Positions 24,366 through 32,785 of a DNA stretch of 35,131 bases are shown here, one piece after another. A model generated the notes under the pieces. That model was not told where the DNA came from and did no database searches. It was given only the letters and a program-made list of their open reading frames with translations. The position numbers and the translations under genes were made by a program. Source of the DNA: an uncultured bacterium (GTDB lineage Bacteria > Electryoneota > Electryoneia > Electryoneales > Electryoneaceae); assembly GCA_913009835.1 (NCBI GenBank), contig CAJVXH010000014.1:1-35131 (forward strand), written 5' to 3'. Every line of letters begins with the position of its first letter. Positions within the stretch are counted from its first letter, which is position 1.

Positions 24366-24788
24366 ATGCAGCTGCGTATACTGAAAACAGATAAGGATCA
24401 TGCCGAAGCATTGGCCGAAATTGACCGTCTGTTCGACCTCGACCCGGAGGAGGGCACACCCGAGGCCGATCGGTTCGAGCTGCTCGCTGACCTGATTGAT
24501 CGCTATGAGCGGAAGGAATATCCCATTGACGACGTACCGCCCGTCGAAATCATCCAGTTCATCATGGACGAGAACGGTCTGAAGCAGAAGGACATGATAC
24601 CGTACATCGGGTCAGCGTCGAAGGTGTCCGAGGTGTTGTCCGGCGCACGTTCGCTCAGCAAGGCCATGATTCAACGTCTGCACCATGAACTCGGCATCCC
24701 GGCATCGTTGTTGATCGATCCGCCCGACCAGGGAGCGGATAACGACAGACGCACAGGCAGTACTCGTTCCCAGCGACAACATGTGTAG
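24366..24788 (+). CDS. HigA-like antitoxin/HTH regulator, no visible toxin partner
   Basis: From the ATG at 24366 (GGAAGGAAGGAG upstream) the protein has 140 residues. It follows the HigA antitoxin pattern: an N-terminal helical part with a repeated 'EALAEIDRLFDLDPEEGTPE...ELLADLIDRYE' layout typical of the antitoxin dimer, then PPVEIIQFIMDENGLKQKDM. The XRE-type helix-turn-helix comes next, PYIGSASKVSEVLSGARSLSKAMIQRL, ending GIPASLLI. The last ~25 residues are polar and extra. HigB toxins normally lie just upstream in the same operon. Here the upstream 170 bases contain only an inverted repeat and then the A+T-rich gene. The gene is therefore an orphan antitoxin-like regulator or works with a non-standard partner. 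Confidence 0.82.
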   Translation: MQLRILKTDKDHAEALAEIDRLFDLDPEEGTPEADRFELLADLIDRYERKEYPIDDVPPVEIIQFIMDENGLKQKDMIPYIGSASKVSEVLSGARSLSKAMIQRLHHELGIPASLLIDPPDQGADNDRRTGSTRSQRQHV

Positions 24789-25082
24789 GGGGTGGTTAGC
24801 TGTGGTGAATCCCTGCGAACCGCAAAAAGACGCGGGTCACAGGGGCATGCAAATGTCATCCTGAGCCGCCGCAGGCTTATCCACCGTTGAGATGCAAGGT
24901 GAAAGACGAGGGAACGTGTATTTGAAGAGACGGTTATCCGCGTTTTCGAGCAAACACGGGCCTGTTTTCAGCAATCCATAACCAACGCCACCCACATCCA
25001 CTCGTTTCCCTCTAACAACAAATCAGGCTCCGATTAGTTGGCCCATCCCACAATAAAGGCTGGCGTGTGGGCTCGATTATCC
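24789..25082. repeat. Intergenic block with conserved hairpin and repeat modules
   Basis: The CCCTGCGAACCGC...GCGGGTCACAGGGG hairpin is at 24811-24845 (the same sequence as at 7625-7659). A GTCATCCTGAG element follows near 24852, and GAGCAAACACGGGCCTGTTTTC near 24947-24968. The remainder to 25082 shows nothing recognisable. Confidence 0.75.
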
Positions 25083-25106
25083 TTATGTTAGGGATACCTA
25101 ACATAA
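25083..25106. promoter_or_regulatory. Perfect 10-bp inverted repeat, operator-like
   Basis: TTATGTTAGG and CCTAACATAA are perfect inverted arms around the spacer GATA. The site lies 49 bases upstream of the -35 box of the secreted CxxCH protein gene. A repressor or activator binding site is likely; the regulator is unknown. Confidence 0.6.
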
Positions 25107-25154
25107 ACGGTTGATGAGACAGTGACTGCCAAAGGTCGACAAAACAGTCTGCCA

Positions 25155-25183
25155 TTGACCAACCAAGGTTGATGAGATATTCT
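25155..25183 (+). promoter_or_regulatory. Sigma-70-type promoter of the secreted CxxCH protein
   Basis: TTGACC and TATTCT are separated by exactly 17 bases, and the -10 box ends 31 bases before the start codon. A direct repeat GGTTGATGAGA occurs inside the promoter (25168-25178) and 59 bases upstream (25109-25119). Confidence 0.6.
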
Positions 25184-25214
25184 GTCTCTGACAACGTAAA
25201 CAGAGGAAATTCCC

Positions 25215-26045
25215 ATGCGACTTGCATTGCTTTTACTGATGATAACATTTGTTCCGATGAGCCTGGCTACCGCCTACAGCGGCGCCCCACCAAATGGATA
25301 TGCTGGCGATCCACCAAACAACAACAATTGCACCCAATGTCACAGCTCATTTCCGGTGAATTCCGGCGACGGCACGTTGATGGTGATCACCCAAAGTACC
25401 TACGAGCCGGAAGCGGGTTACTCAGTGGCTGTTGAAGTGACCGATCCGGATGCTCAACGTTGGGGATTCGAGTTGATTGCGTTGGATGAAAATAACAATT
25501 CAGCTGGCACGCTTGAGCTGCTACAGCCAGCACGCACCCAACTGAGCGGCGATTACATCAAGCACACCTCCGCCGGGACCGATCCCGGGCAGACAGGTTC
25601 AGATCAATGGAGCTTCAACTGGTACGCGCCGGAGGTGGGGACGGGTGATGTAACTTTTTACGTTGCCGCTAATGCAGCGGACAACAATGGTTCAACATCT
25701 GGTGACCGTATCTACACGAGCACCTTTGTAATGACGGAATTTGTGGATGACGTAAATGATCGTTCGATCAGCATGGCACCCACCGAGTGGCAGCTGGCGA
25801 ATGTCTATCCGAATCCGTTTAACGGGCAGGTCACAATTGAGTTGAACGCCGCCAGTCTTGCCAACACAACGGTCAGCATTTATGACATTCTCGGACGCTT
25901 GGTTTCTACTCTCCATCAAGGTGAGCTGAGTCCGGGCCAGTACACCCTCAGTTGGGAACCGCAGGGTGGCGCTGGGGTGTATTTCCTCCGTGCGACGAAC
26001 AATCAAGGTTGGGTGCAGACGCAGAAGATTCAGTACTTGAAGTAA
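25215..26045 (+). CDS. Secreted CxxCH protein with type IX-like sorting domain
   Basis: The 276-residue protein has a signal peptide (MRLALLLLMITFVPMSLATA, cleavage near residue 20). A CTQCH motif at about residues 39-43 in NNNNCTQCHSS is a candidate covalent heme site. A beta-rich central domain (about 55-165) follows whose layout resembles Reeler-like choice-of-anchor domains. The C-terminal sorting domain starts at NVYPNPFNGQVTIEL (about 197), continues VSIYDILGRLVSTL and ends with GVYFLRATNNQG...QKIQYLK. This tail directs substrates across the outer membrane in FCB-type bacteria. GAGGAAA precedes the ATG, and a good promoter and a palindrome lie upstream. A surface or extracellular electron-transfer or binding role is possible. 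No secretion-machinery gene is in the window. Confidence 0.88.
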   Translation: MRLALLLLMITFVPMSLATAYSGAPPNGYAGDPPNNNNCTQCHSSFPVNSGDGTLMVITQSTYEPEAGYSVAVEVTDPDAQRWGFELIALDENNNSAGTLELLQPARTQLSGDYIKHTSAGTDPGQTGSDQWSFNWYAPEVGTGDVTFYVAANAADNNGSTSGDRIYTSTFVMTEFVDDVNDRSISMAPTEWQLANVYPNPFNGQVTIELNAASLANTTVSIYDILGRLVSTLHQGELSPGQYTLSWEPQGGAGVYFLRATNNQGWVQTQKIQYLK

Positions 26046-26068
26046 CCCGAATGTGGGAAAGAATAGTC

Positions 26069-26256
26069 ATGCCCCTGTTACCGCCGCAGGCGATAGCAGG
26101 GTTGATCCGCAAGTTACAAGGTACCGGTCTGATTTCTCAGGACTCAGGACTGTCGTTAAATGATCCCTGCGAACCGCCAAAAAGACGGCGGGTCACAGGG
26201 GCATGTGTCATAGCTGAGTTATCTGGATAACCGGATGCGAGCAAACACGGGCCTGT
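26069..26256 (+). repeat. 188-bp dispersed element, copy A
   Basis: This segment matches the reverse complement of 34064-34251 over its full 188 bases with about ten mismatches by eye. It contains the CCCTGCGAACCGCC...GGCGGGTCACAGGGG hairpin (26165-26201) with a 5-bp inner stem, GACTCAGGACT near 26140, and ends ACACGGGCCTGT. An open frame runs through it, but it is judged non-coding because the same modules occur elsewhere as fragments. Confidence 0.9.
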
Positions 26257-26277
26257 ATACGGGCATGTCTATAGCTA

Positions 26278-29200
26278 TCAGCTCACCGATTGCAGTTCCG
26301 GTCGGACATCTTCAGCATTAACCGGACCTTCGCCTTCGTCCTCGACAGCATCTTTGATGCCGAAGAAGCGTTTGAAATCCTCCAGGATCAAATACAGAAC
26401 CGGGATCAGCACCAGGGTGATACCCGTTGAGAACAGGACGCCAAACCCGAGGCTGATCGCCATCGGGATCAGGAATCGTGCCTGGATGGATGTTTCGAGA
26501 ATCATCGGCGTCAACCCGAAGAAAGTGGTTGTGGCAGTCATCACGATTGGCCGGAAACGTCGGCGTCCAGTTTCCATCACCGCGTCATGGATGCTCATCT
26601 TCGGATTGTTCGCGCGCAGTTGGTTGATGAAATCAATCATGACTAGTGAGCTGTTGACGACAACTCCGTTCAATGCCACAATTCCGAACATGCTGATCAT
26701 GCTAAGTGGGTAGCCGAGCAGTAAATGTCCGATGACAGCCCCGACGATTCCGAACGGAATCGCGCTCATCACGATGAAGGGTTGCAGGAAGCTGCGGAAT
26801 GGAATTGCGAGCAGAGCGTAGATCAGCAGCATCCCGACCGCGAGCGCGCTCAGCAGATCGGTCATCATCTCACTCTGTTCCCTGCTTTGGCCTTCCAGAT
26901 CAAAACTCAAGCCGGGGTAATCGGCGAGCATCTGCGGCAAAACATCAGCACTCAATCTGTCCAGAATATCATTTGCACTGGTGATATCCGTGTTGATGGA
27001 TGCGGTGATGTTAACCACCCGACGGCGATCAGTTCGCGAGATGGTGCTGAACCCACGTCCCTGTTCGACGTACGCAGCCTTGCTGAATGGGATCTCCTGT
27101 CCCGATGGTGTACGGATCCGCATGTTCTCGATGCTGGAGATATCCCGTCTATCCTCGCGAGGATATCGCACCATGACTTTGATTTCGTCCTTACCACGCT
27201 GAATTCGCATGGCTTCGGAACCGAAGAATGCGCCACGTACCTGCATTGCCAAATCGGTTTCGGTGATGCCAAGGGTCTGTGCTTCTGGTTTGAGGGTGAG
27301 TCTCAGTTCTTCTTTGCCTTCAGTGTGTGAATCCGAAACCTCGTTGGTGCCTGGATATGCGGCGATCTGCTGTTTCAGCTCATCCACGGCGGCGAGCAGA
27401 ACATCGAAGTCCTCATGGGCGAGCTGGATCTCCATGTCCGCGCTGTTCTGCATGATATCCGACCTGAAAGTCAGCGACTCAACTCCGGGAATCTCACCCA
27501 CCGCCTCCCGCCAAGCTTCAGCGAAAACCGGTGTTCTGACAGTCCTCTCGTCAATGTCATCGAGTTGGAAGTATATCTGGGCGAGATTTGAAGCGGTAGT
27601 CGTAGAGGTTCCGTGCGGTCCATCATCAGTAATCTGAGCGCCGTAGAGCGTGAAGGTGTTCTTCAGATTTGATTCACCGTCTTCCCGATCTTTGTCGTAC
27701 TCTTTCACCAGGTCTACAGCGACAGCGAGCACTGATTCCGCAACTCTTTTCGTCTCATCGAACGGCGTACCCGGGGGCATTTTGAGGGATACTGTGACCT
27801 GGTCAGCATCAACATCGGTAATAAAGACAAAACCGATGTATCCACCACCGATAACCCCAATTGTAATCAGCAGTATCGCGATGGAAATGGCAACTGTCAG
27901 GTAGCGGTTTTCCTGTGCCCAGAGCAGGGTTTTCATGTAGGTGTTGTCAATAAACCAGAAGATAATTCGATCAAACAGACTCCGTTTCCGTTCGATCCGG
28001 TCCCATATTCTGGCTTTGCTCTTGACCACCCCACCGTTGAGGTGGGCAGGGAGGACGAAGAACGATTCCATCAGCGACAAAATGAGCACCGAGATCACGA
28101 TTATCGGGATCACGCCCATCATTTTGCCGAAGAAACCGCCTACGAACAGCAATGGCGCGAACGCCGCGATAGTTGTCAGGCCGGCGAAGACGACTGCTTT
28201 AGTCATCTCCCGCGTACCGTCCACCGCAGCCATGTAGAATCCTTTTCCGAATTTCCGCCGGTGTACATAGATATTCTCCCCGACAACGATAGCATCATCA
28301 ACCACGATTCCGAGAATTATCAGGAACGCGAAGAGGCTCATCATGTTTATTGAGATGTTGAACCACGGGAGTAGAATCATCGAGCCGAGGAATGAGATCG
28401 CAATTCCCGCTGAAACCCAGAATGCCAGCCTGATCTCAAGGAACATGGTGAGGATTATGAGTACGAGAACTAAACCGAGCAGACCGTTTTTGAGCAACAG
28501 GTTAATTCGATCTTTGAGGACAACGGACCAGTCCATGAATACATTGATCTTGACCGTTTCCGGGAGTTCAAGGTTCCGCTTATCAACATAATCCCGAACA
28601 ATTTCCGCGATCTCGGTCGGCTTCTGATTGCCGACGCGAAACACACGGACCATTACCGCCTGATCGTTGTTAAAGCTCGATTCGATGTCAACATCTTCAA
28701 AGCCATCTTTGACTTCGGCGATGTCGGAGAGAAACACTCGCTCACCATGGGGACCGGAATAGACCACAACTGAATCGAGCTCAGAACCGGTGAGCCGTTT
28801 TTCGGTGGTTCGAATGAGCACTTCGCCGGCTTCAGTACGGATCTTCCCGCCTGCGAGGTCAATTGATGACGCATGAACTATGCGAGCGACCTGTGGCAGG
28901 GTGAGGTGGTATTTGCGAAGGGTTTCCTCCTTGATTTCAATCCCGATCTCGTAGGGTCGGTTTGCGGACAGATCAACGTTTGTGATTTCTTCGAAGGATA
29001 ACAGGTCATCGCGTACCCGTTCTGCCTGCTCGACCACCGCGCGTTCCGAAGCGCTGCCCGACACGACGAGCAGCATGACTTCCTTCTTGGTGGTCAGGAG
29101 TGAAATGGCTGGCTTTTCCGCTTCCTCAGGGAAGGTGAGGATTCGGTCAACTTCACTTTTCGCGTCTTGCAGTACTTGATTCGGGTCAGCTCCCTCCAGA

Positions 29201-29511
29201 ATTTCGAGGGTGACGCTCCCGGTGTTTTCATTAGCCTTGGAGCGGATACGCTTAACGTTATCAACTCCGGATATTGCGAGCTCAATCGGTTGCACGATAG
29301 CTTCTTCCACTTCGGCAGGGGTAGCGCCGGGGTAAACCACCGTGATGTTGATCATGTCGAGATCGAATTCCGGGAACACTTCCTGCTTCAGGTTGGTCAT
29401 GGTGAAGAAACCACCGATCAGCAGGATAAGCATCAGGATGTTCGCAGCGACATGGTTGGATGCCATGTAGGCTAATGGCCCCTTCTTAACCTGTCCGGTC
29501 CCGTTGCTCAT
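26278..29511 (-). CDS. RND-family efflux pump, inner-membrane permease
   Basis: The 1077-residue protein is a complete AcrB-type pump. It has a first membrane helix (about 18-37), a large periplasmic loop, then helices in two clusters (about 330-540 and 870-1040). The proton-relay pair is in ILGIVVDDAIVVGEN (about residues 400-414). The second periplasmic half follows, and the C-terminal cluster has GIVALNGVVVNSSLVMIDF. It uses the proton gradient to expel lipophilic compounds from the periplasm. Its start overlaps the adaptor stop by one base (TGATG). The operon also codes the outer-membrane factor and a MarR regulator. The substrate is unknown. It resembles the hydrophobe group (HAE) rather than metal pumps, because no metal-binding Met/His cluster is seen. 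Confidence 0.95.
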   Translation of the reverse strand: MSNGTGQVKKGPLAYMASNHVAANILMLILLIGGFFTMTNLKQEVFPEFDLDMINITVVYPGATPAEVEEAIVQPIELAISGVDNVKRIRSKANENTGSVTLEILEGADPNQVLQDAKSEVDRILTFPEEAEKPAISLLTTKKEVMLLVVSGSASERAVVEQAERVRDDLLSFEEITNVDLSANRPYEIGIEIKEETLRKYHLTLPQVARIVHASSIDLAGGKIRTEAGEVLIRTTEKRLTGSELDSVVVYSGPHGERVFLSDIAEVKDGFEDVDIESSFNNDQAVMVRVFRVGNQKPTEIAEIVRDYVDKRNLELPETVKINVFMDWSVVLKDRINLLLKNGLLGLVLVLIILTMFLEIRLAFWVSAGIAISFLGSMILLPWFNISINMMSLFAFLIILGIVVDDAIVVGENIYVHRRKFGKGFYMAAVDGTREMTKAVVFAGLTTIAAFAPLLFVGGFFGKMMGVIPIIVISVLILSLMESFFVLPAHLNGGVVKSKARIWDRIERKRSLFDRIIFWFIDNTYMKTLLWAQENRYLTVAISIAILLITIGVIGGGYIGFVFITDVDADQVTVSLKMPPGTPFDETKRVAESVLAVAVDLVKEYDKDREDGESNLKNTFTLYGAQITDDGPHGTSTTTASNLAQIYFQLDDIDERTVRTPVFAEAWREAVGEIPGVESLTFRSDIMQNSADMEIQLAHEDFDVLLAAVDELKQQIAAYPGTNEVSDSHTEGKEELRLTLKPEAQTLGITETDLAMQVRGAFFGSEAMRIQRGKDEIKVMVRYPREDRRDISSIENMRIRTPSGQEIPFSKAAYVEQGRGFSTISRTDRRRVVNITASINTDITSANDILDRLSADVLPQMLADYPGLSFDLEGQSREQSEMMTDLLSALAVGMLLIYALLAIPFRSFLQPFIVMSAIPFGIVGAVIGHLLLGYPLSMISMFGIVALNGVVVNSSLVMIDFINQLRANNPKMSIHDAVMETGRRRFRPIVMTATTTFFGLTPMILETSIQARFLIPMAISLGFGVLFSTGITLVLIPVLYLILEDFKRFFGIKDAVEDEGEGPVNAEDVRPELQSVS

Positions 29512-30653
29512 CAGTTGTTCTCCAACGGTTGTGGTCTGAGCTTCATGCCGTTCGCCGCACCCCTTATCATTGTCATAATAACTAGATCACCATCGTTGAG
29601 ACCGTCGCTGACGAAGACTTCATCGCTGGTCATGTAATAGACCTCGACATCCTGAATAGTCAGAGTGCTGTCCTGTGAGATCCAAACGGTGTTGTCATCT
29701 CGAAGGGCGACCCGGGGAATCGGGAAGATATCTTTGATGATGTTACCATGAATCTGTGCTTCGACGAATGATCCGAGATTCAATGCAGAACCATCATGGA
29801 ACGGATCTTCGATTCGAGCGACCACTCGCGCAAGACGACCAGCACTGCCTATCACTCCGATCTGACGGTGGATATATCCCTCAAAAACATGGGTCGCGTT
29901 TTCGTTTTTAAGCAGGATTTCTGTTTTCGCACCTGGGATATTGATATAATCCAACTGGGAAGGCTGTAAGGAAATCTCGATCTCGGCGATGTCGGTGCTG
30001 TAGAGTTGGCCAACGACGGTCTGTGGGCTTATTTGCTGACCCGGGCTGACGTTCTCACTTGCAACTTTGCAGTTGAATGGAGCACGTAACACTGTCCGTT
30101 CCAGATTCAGTTCATTCTTGGCCAGGGCAGCCAGGGCTGACTTCAGGTTGGCGTCAGCTTGATGCAACTGAGGTTCGTGCAGAACCAGCGCGCTGGGTTC
30201 GTCATCGTCCTGCCCGTTAATGTGTAGCAACTTCCACTCGGTCCGGGCAATCTCAGCGTTGGCTTGAGTGATCTCGAGCTGATAGGTGGCCTGGGCAACC
30301 ATGGCTTCAGCCTGTTGGACACCGAGTTCGTAATCAGCAGGTTCGATACGCAACAGCTCTTCCCCTTCGCTGAAACTGCCGCCTGCGAGGAAGTCCGGAT
30401 CTACCCAGATAACCTTGCCCCCAACCTGAGGCATCAGGGCAACCTGGTGTAAGGCCTGTACGTCTCCATGCCCGGTGATGATCACATCTCGATCAGTTTG
30501 CTGGGCAACGATGACGTCAACCAGGGTGCCCTGAAGGGAGTGCTCGATTTGAACAGGTGGCTTGTTACCAAAGATGAGAGCAGCCATTATCAGTATGCCG
30601 ATGAGGATGACACCGGGCACGATAAACAATCTTCTGGCAGTACGTTTCTTCAT
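29511..30653 (-). CDS. RND efflux periplasmic adaptor (membrane fusion protein)
   Basis: The 380-residue protein has an N-terminal membrane anchor (LFIVPGVILIGILIMAALIF, about 9-28). A lipoyl-like half (about 65-105, VGGKVIWVDPDFLAGGSFSEGEELLRIEPADY), a coiled-coil hairpin (about 110-185) and the second lipoyl half (TVLRAPFNCKVASENVSPGQQI) follow. The end is made of beta-barrel and membrane-proximal domains. This is the classical AcrA/HlyD layout; it bridges pump and outer-membrane channel. Genes upstream and downstream overlap it by 4 bases (tolC-like) and 1 base (pump). The hairpin is fairly short, suited to pairing with the TolC-type protein coded just upstream. Confidence 0.93.
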   Translation of the reverse strand: MKKRTARRLFIVPGVILIGILIMAALIFGNKPPVQIEHSLQGTLVDVIVAQQTDRDVIITGHGDVQALHQVALMPQVGGKVIWVDPDFLAGGSFSEGEELLRIEPADYELGVQQAEAMVAQATYQLEITQANAEIARTEWKLLHINGQDDDEPSALVLHEPQLHQADANLKSALAALAKNELNLERTVLRAPFNCKVASENVSPGQQISPQTVVGQLYSTDIAEIEISLQPSQLDYINIPGAKTEILLKNENATHVFEGYIHRQIGVIGSAGRLARVVARIEDPFHDGSALNLGSFVEAQIHGNIIKDIFPIPRVALRDDNTVWISQDSTLTIQDVEVYYMTSDEVFVSDGLNDGDLVIMTMIRGAANGMKLRPQPLENN

Positions 30654-32152
30654 TTGTCGTTTACCTCAATGAGATCGCCTTCATCGTCAATGTCGACACT
30701 GGCGAGAACATCATCCATCCAACTGCCCGCCAGCGCTGTGGCCAGGGAGATGCGGGCATCGAGCAAATTGTAGGTCGCCTGAATCAAACCGCTCTGAGCG
30801 TTCAGGTGGTTCGACTGGGCAATTGTCACCGGCAGGTAGTTAGTCACACCGCGCAGGTAACGATCCATCGCGACACCTAAACTGGCTTCAGCCGCCTCGG
30901 CCTGTTCAGTACGGAATTCCAACGCCAATTCCAGACGGGCATTGTTTTCCAGCGCGTCCTCGACTTCCTGGAAAGCTACCAGCACCGACTGACGGTAAGC
31001 CGCAACCTGCGCAACCCACCCAGCTTCCGAAATTTTGCTGGCATTCATCAGGCGGCCACCGTTGAAAAGTGGAACGGTGACGTTTCCGATGGCACTCCAG
31101 ACGATGTTCATCGGGTCTATGGCATCCTGCAATTCAATTGATCGTCCGCTGAGTTTCCCTGTCAGACTGAAGCTGGGCAGCATATTCGCCACTGCTTCAG
31201 CCGAAGCACGATCTGCCGCGACCAGACGCTGATAAGCCGCACGGACATCAGGGCGCCGCTGAACGAGTTCGCTGGGCAGGACTGGCGAAACCGCCGGCAG
31301 AGTCTGGGGCAATGTGAAATCACCGTCCGTCCAACCAGTGCGCGGATATTCCGCAAGCAAAATTGACAAGGCGTGTTCGGCGGAGGCGAGGCGAGCCGCG
31401 TTCGATTCCGCTTCAGCACGGACTCCAGCGAGCGTCGTCCTCGCCTGGTACAAATCCGATGATCCAGCCACACCACGCCGGTAACGCTCTTCGATGATAG
31501 TCAGGTTGTTCTCAAATGTCTCAACGCTCGACTCAAGCAGATCCTGCTGTAGATGCAGAGTCACTGCACCATACCAACTCCTGCTCATCAACGCGGACAA
31601 GCTGAGCACGAACGCTCTCAAATCCTCTTCGCTGGCCCGGAAAGATGCCAGCGCGCCTTGACGCTTGGCGTGATACTTCCCCCACAAATCCAGCTCATAC
31701 GTTGCCTGAAGGCCAACATTCCAAATTTCGTCAATTGCGAACTGGGTTGCGGGGTCAAATCCCATCGCGAACGGATCTACGTTGCTCTCTTCAACGAAAC
31801 CCTGTTCCTGATAAGAGGTTGAACCATTCACGCCCGGAAACCACGATGCTCGCGAGATAGCCAGTTGAGCGGCGGCCTGTTGATGACGGGCAAGCATCTG
31901 GGTGAAAGTCAGGTTGTTGTGGAAGGCGCTGTCAATGAGTGCGTTGAGGGTCTCATCCTCGAAAGCAATCCACCAACGGTCCGTTTCGACCGCACTCAGA
32001 TCCGGTGGCATCTCGCCCTGAAATTGTTCGGGAGGTGCTTCGAGTTCGACATCGCGTATGGGACGCCAACCCGCGCAACCTGGCAGCAGAATAGTTGCCA
32101 GCAGGACGATGACCAGAGTATATCCTAACAAGACTGGTAGGCTTCTGTTCAT
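30650..32152 (-). CDS. TolC/NodT-family outer-membrane efflux lipoprotein
   Basis: The 500-residue protein has a lipoprotein signal (hydrophobic stretch 8-23, lipobox LLPGC with Cys26) and so is lipid-anchored. Two repeats of the outer-membrane factor fold follow: alternating long helices and short beta segments, with conserved DRWWIAFEDETLNALID near residue 60, TYELDLWGKYHAKRQG near 153 and LVQRRPDVRAAYQRL near 297. It forms the trimeric exit duct for the pump. It overlaps the MarR gene upstream by 4 bases and the adaptor downstream by 4 bases, so the operon is tightly coupled. Confidence 0.94.
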   Translation of the reverse strand: MNRSLPVLLGYTLVIVLLATILLPGCAGWRPIRDVELEAPPEQFQGEMPPDLSAVETDRWWIAFEDETLNALIDSAFHNNLTFTQMLARHQQAAAQLAISRASWFPGVNGSTSYQEQGFVEESNVDPFAMGFDPATQFAIDEIWNVGLQATYELDLWGKYHAKRQGALASFRASEEDLRAFVLSLSALMSRSWYGAVTLHLQQDLLESSVETFENNLTIIEERYRRGVAGSSDLYQARTTLAGVRAEAESNAARLASAEHALSILLAEYPRTGWTDGDFTLPQTLPAVSPVLPSELVQRRPDVRAAYQRLVAADRASAEAVANMLPSFSLTGKLSGRSIELQDAIDPMNIVWSAIGNVTVPLFNGGRLMNASKISEAGWVAQVAAYRQSVLVAFQEVEDALENNARLELALEFRTEQAEAAEASLGVAMDRYLRGVTNYLPVTIAQSNHLNAQSGLIQATYNLLDARISLATALAGSWMDDVLASVDIDDEGDLIEVNDK

Positions 32153-32673
32153 AACCGGCCCTTTCTTTCAGAATTCAGTTGAGATCCGGTGTCCTCCACA
32201 GAATGTCGACTCGGAGGAATGGCTTGCAAGGGGGGCATGTGCTTATCGCCACCTGTATTGACGATTGCGCGATGAATTAGACTAAAGAACTGATCGAGCT
32301 CTTCTTCGTTCATACCTTTCACAGCAATCTGATTCACCTCGTACAGCATCTGGTTGATCTTCTCTTCCAGTGCTCTCCCCTCATCGGTAAACGTGACCAG
32401 CTTTATCCGACGATCATTGGGGTGCGGAGTGCGTTTCACCAGGTTCCGTTTTTCCAACGAATCGATAGTGCGTAATACACTCGGATGTGTCAGGCCCATT
32501 ATTCCGGCAATCTCAACCAGGGACGACGATCCCTGGAAACTCAGAACTGTCATCAAAAGCGCTTCGCTGGCGCTGACACCGAGTTCTGAAACATGTTGAT
32601 CGAGCAGAGTCTGAATTGCAGTGCGAAGACGGTGAATCCAGAATCCCAGGAACTCCGAATGCTCTTTTCTCAT
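32149..32673 (-). CDS. MarR-family transcriptional regulator of the efflux operon
   Basis: From the ATG at 32673 the protein has 174 residues; a TTG at 32697 eight codons upstream is also possible, and neither start has a strong ribosome binding site. A MarR-type winged helix is clear: ASEALLMTVLSFQ, SSLVEIAGIMGLTHPSVLRTIDSLEKRNLV (helix-turn-helix), then the wing TPHPNDRRIKLVTFTDEG with its Asp-x-Arg. Long helices at both ends give the dimer interface. It is first in the operon marR-tolC-adaptor-pump. A palindromic operator overlaps the -10 box of the promoter, as expected for a repressor of its own operon. The inducer is probably a pump substrate (inference). Confidence 0.92.
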   Translation of the reverse strand: MRKEHSEFLGFWIHRLRTAIQTLLDQHVSELGVSASEALLMTVLSFQGSSSLVEIAGIMGLTHPSVLRTIDSLEKRNLVKRTPHPNDRRIKLVTFTDEGRALEEKINQMLYEVNQIAVKGMNEEELDQFFSLIHRAIVNTGGDKHMPPLQAIPPSRHSVEDTGSQLNSERKGRL

Positions 32674-32738
32674 AGATGCTGTCACAGGCTTTCCCAAAAC
32701 GTGTCAAGGTCATGACTATTACGAGATCTGTAATCATG

Positions 32739-32762
32739 TAATATGTAGTCTCCTACATATTA
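32739..32762. promoter_or_regulatory. MarR operator: perfect 10-bp inverted repeat
   Basis: TAATATGTAG and CTACATATTA are perfect inverted arms around TCTC. Their location across the -10 box of the divergent-facing operon promoter, next to a marR gene, fits the usual binding site of a MarR dimer. The size (24 bases in all) is typical. Confidence 0.75.
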
Positions 32763-32785
32763 ACAAAGCACATAGTAGCAATCAA
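32757..32785 (-). promoter_or_regulatory. Sigma-70-type promoter of the marR-tolC-adaptor-pump operon
   Basis: On the minus strand TTGATT (32785-32780) and TAATAT (32762-32757) are separated by 17 bases. The -10 box lies within the right arm of the palindromic operator, so a bound repressor would block polymerase. The leader before the marR start codon is roughly 55-80 bases, depending on the start chosen. Confidence 0.65.

Noticed and set aside
26069-26230. A repeated ~53-60 residue open frame (LLPPQAIAGLIRKLQG...) in both 188-bp elements
   Set aside because: The two translations look alike because the DNA repeat is similar; differences are not biased to third positions, and parts of the element recur alone elsewhere as hairpins. 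It is treated as non-coding.
26354-29475. Many plus-strand open frames opposite the RND pump gene
   Set aside because: They are shadows of a strongly coding minus-strand gene with all expected motifs.
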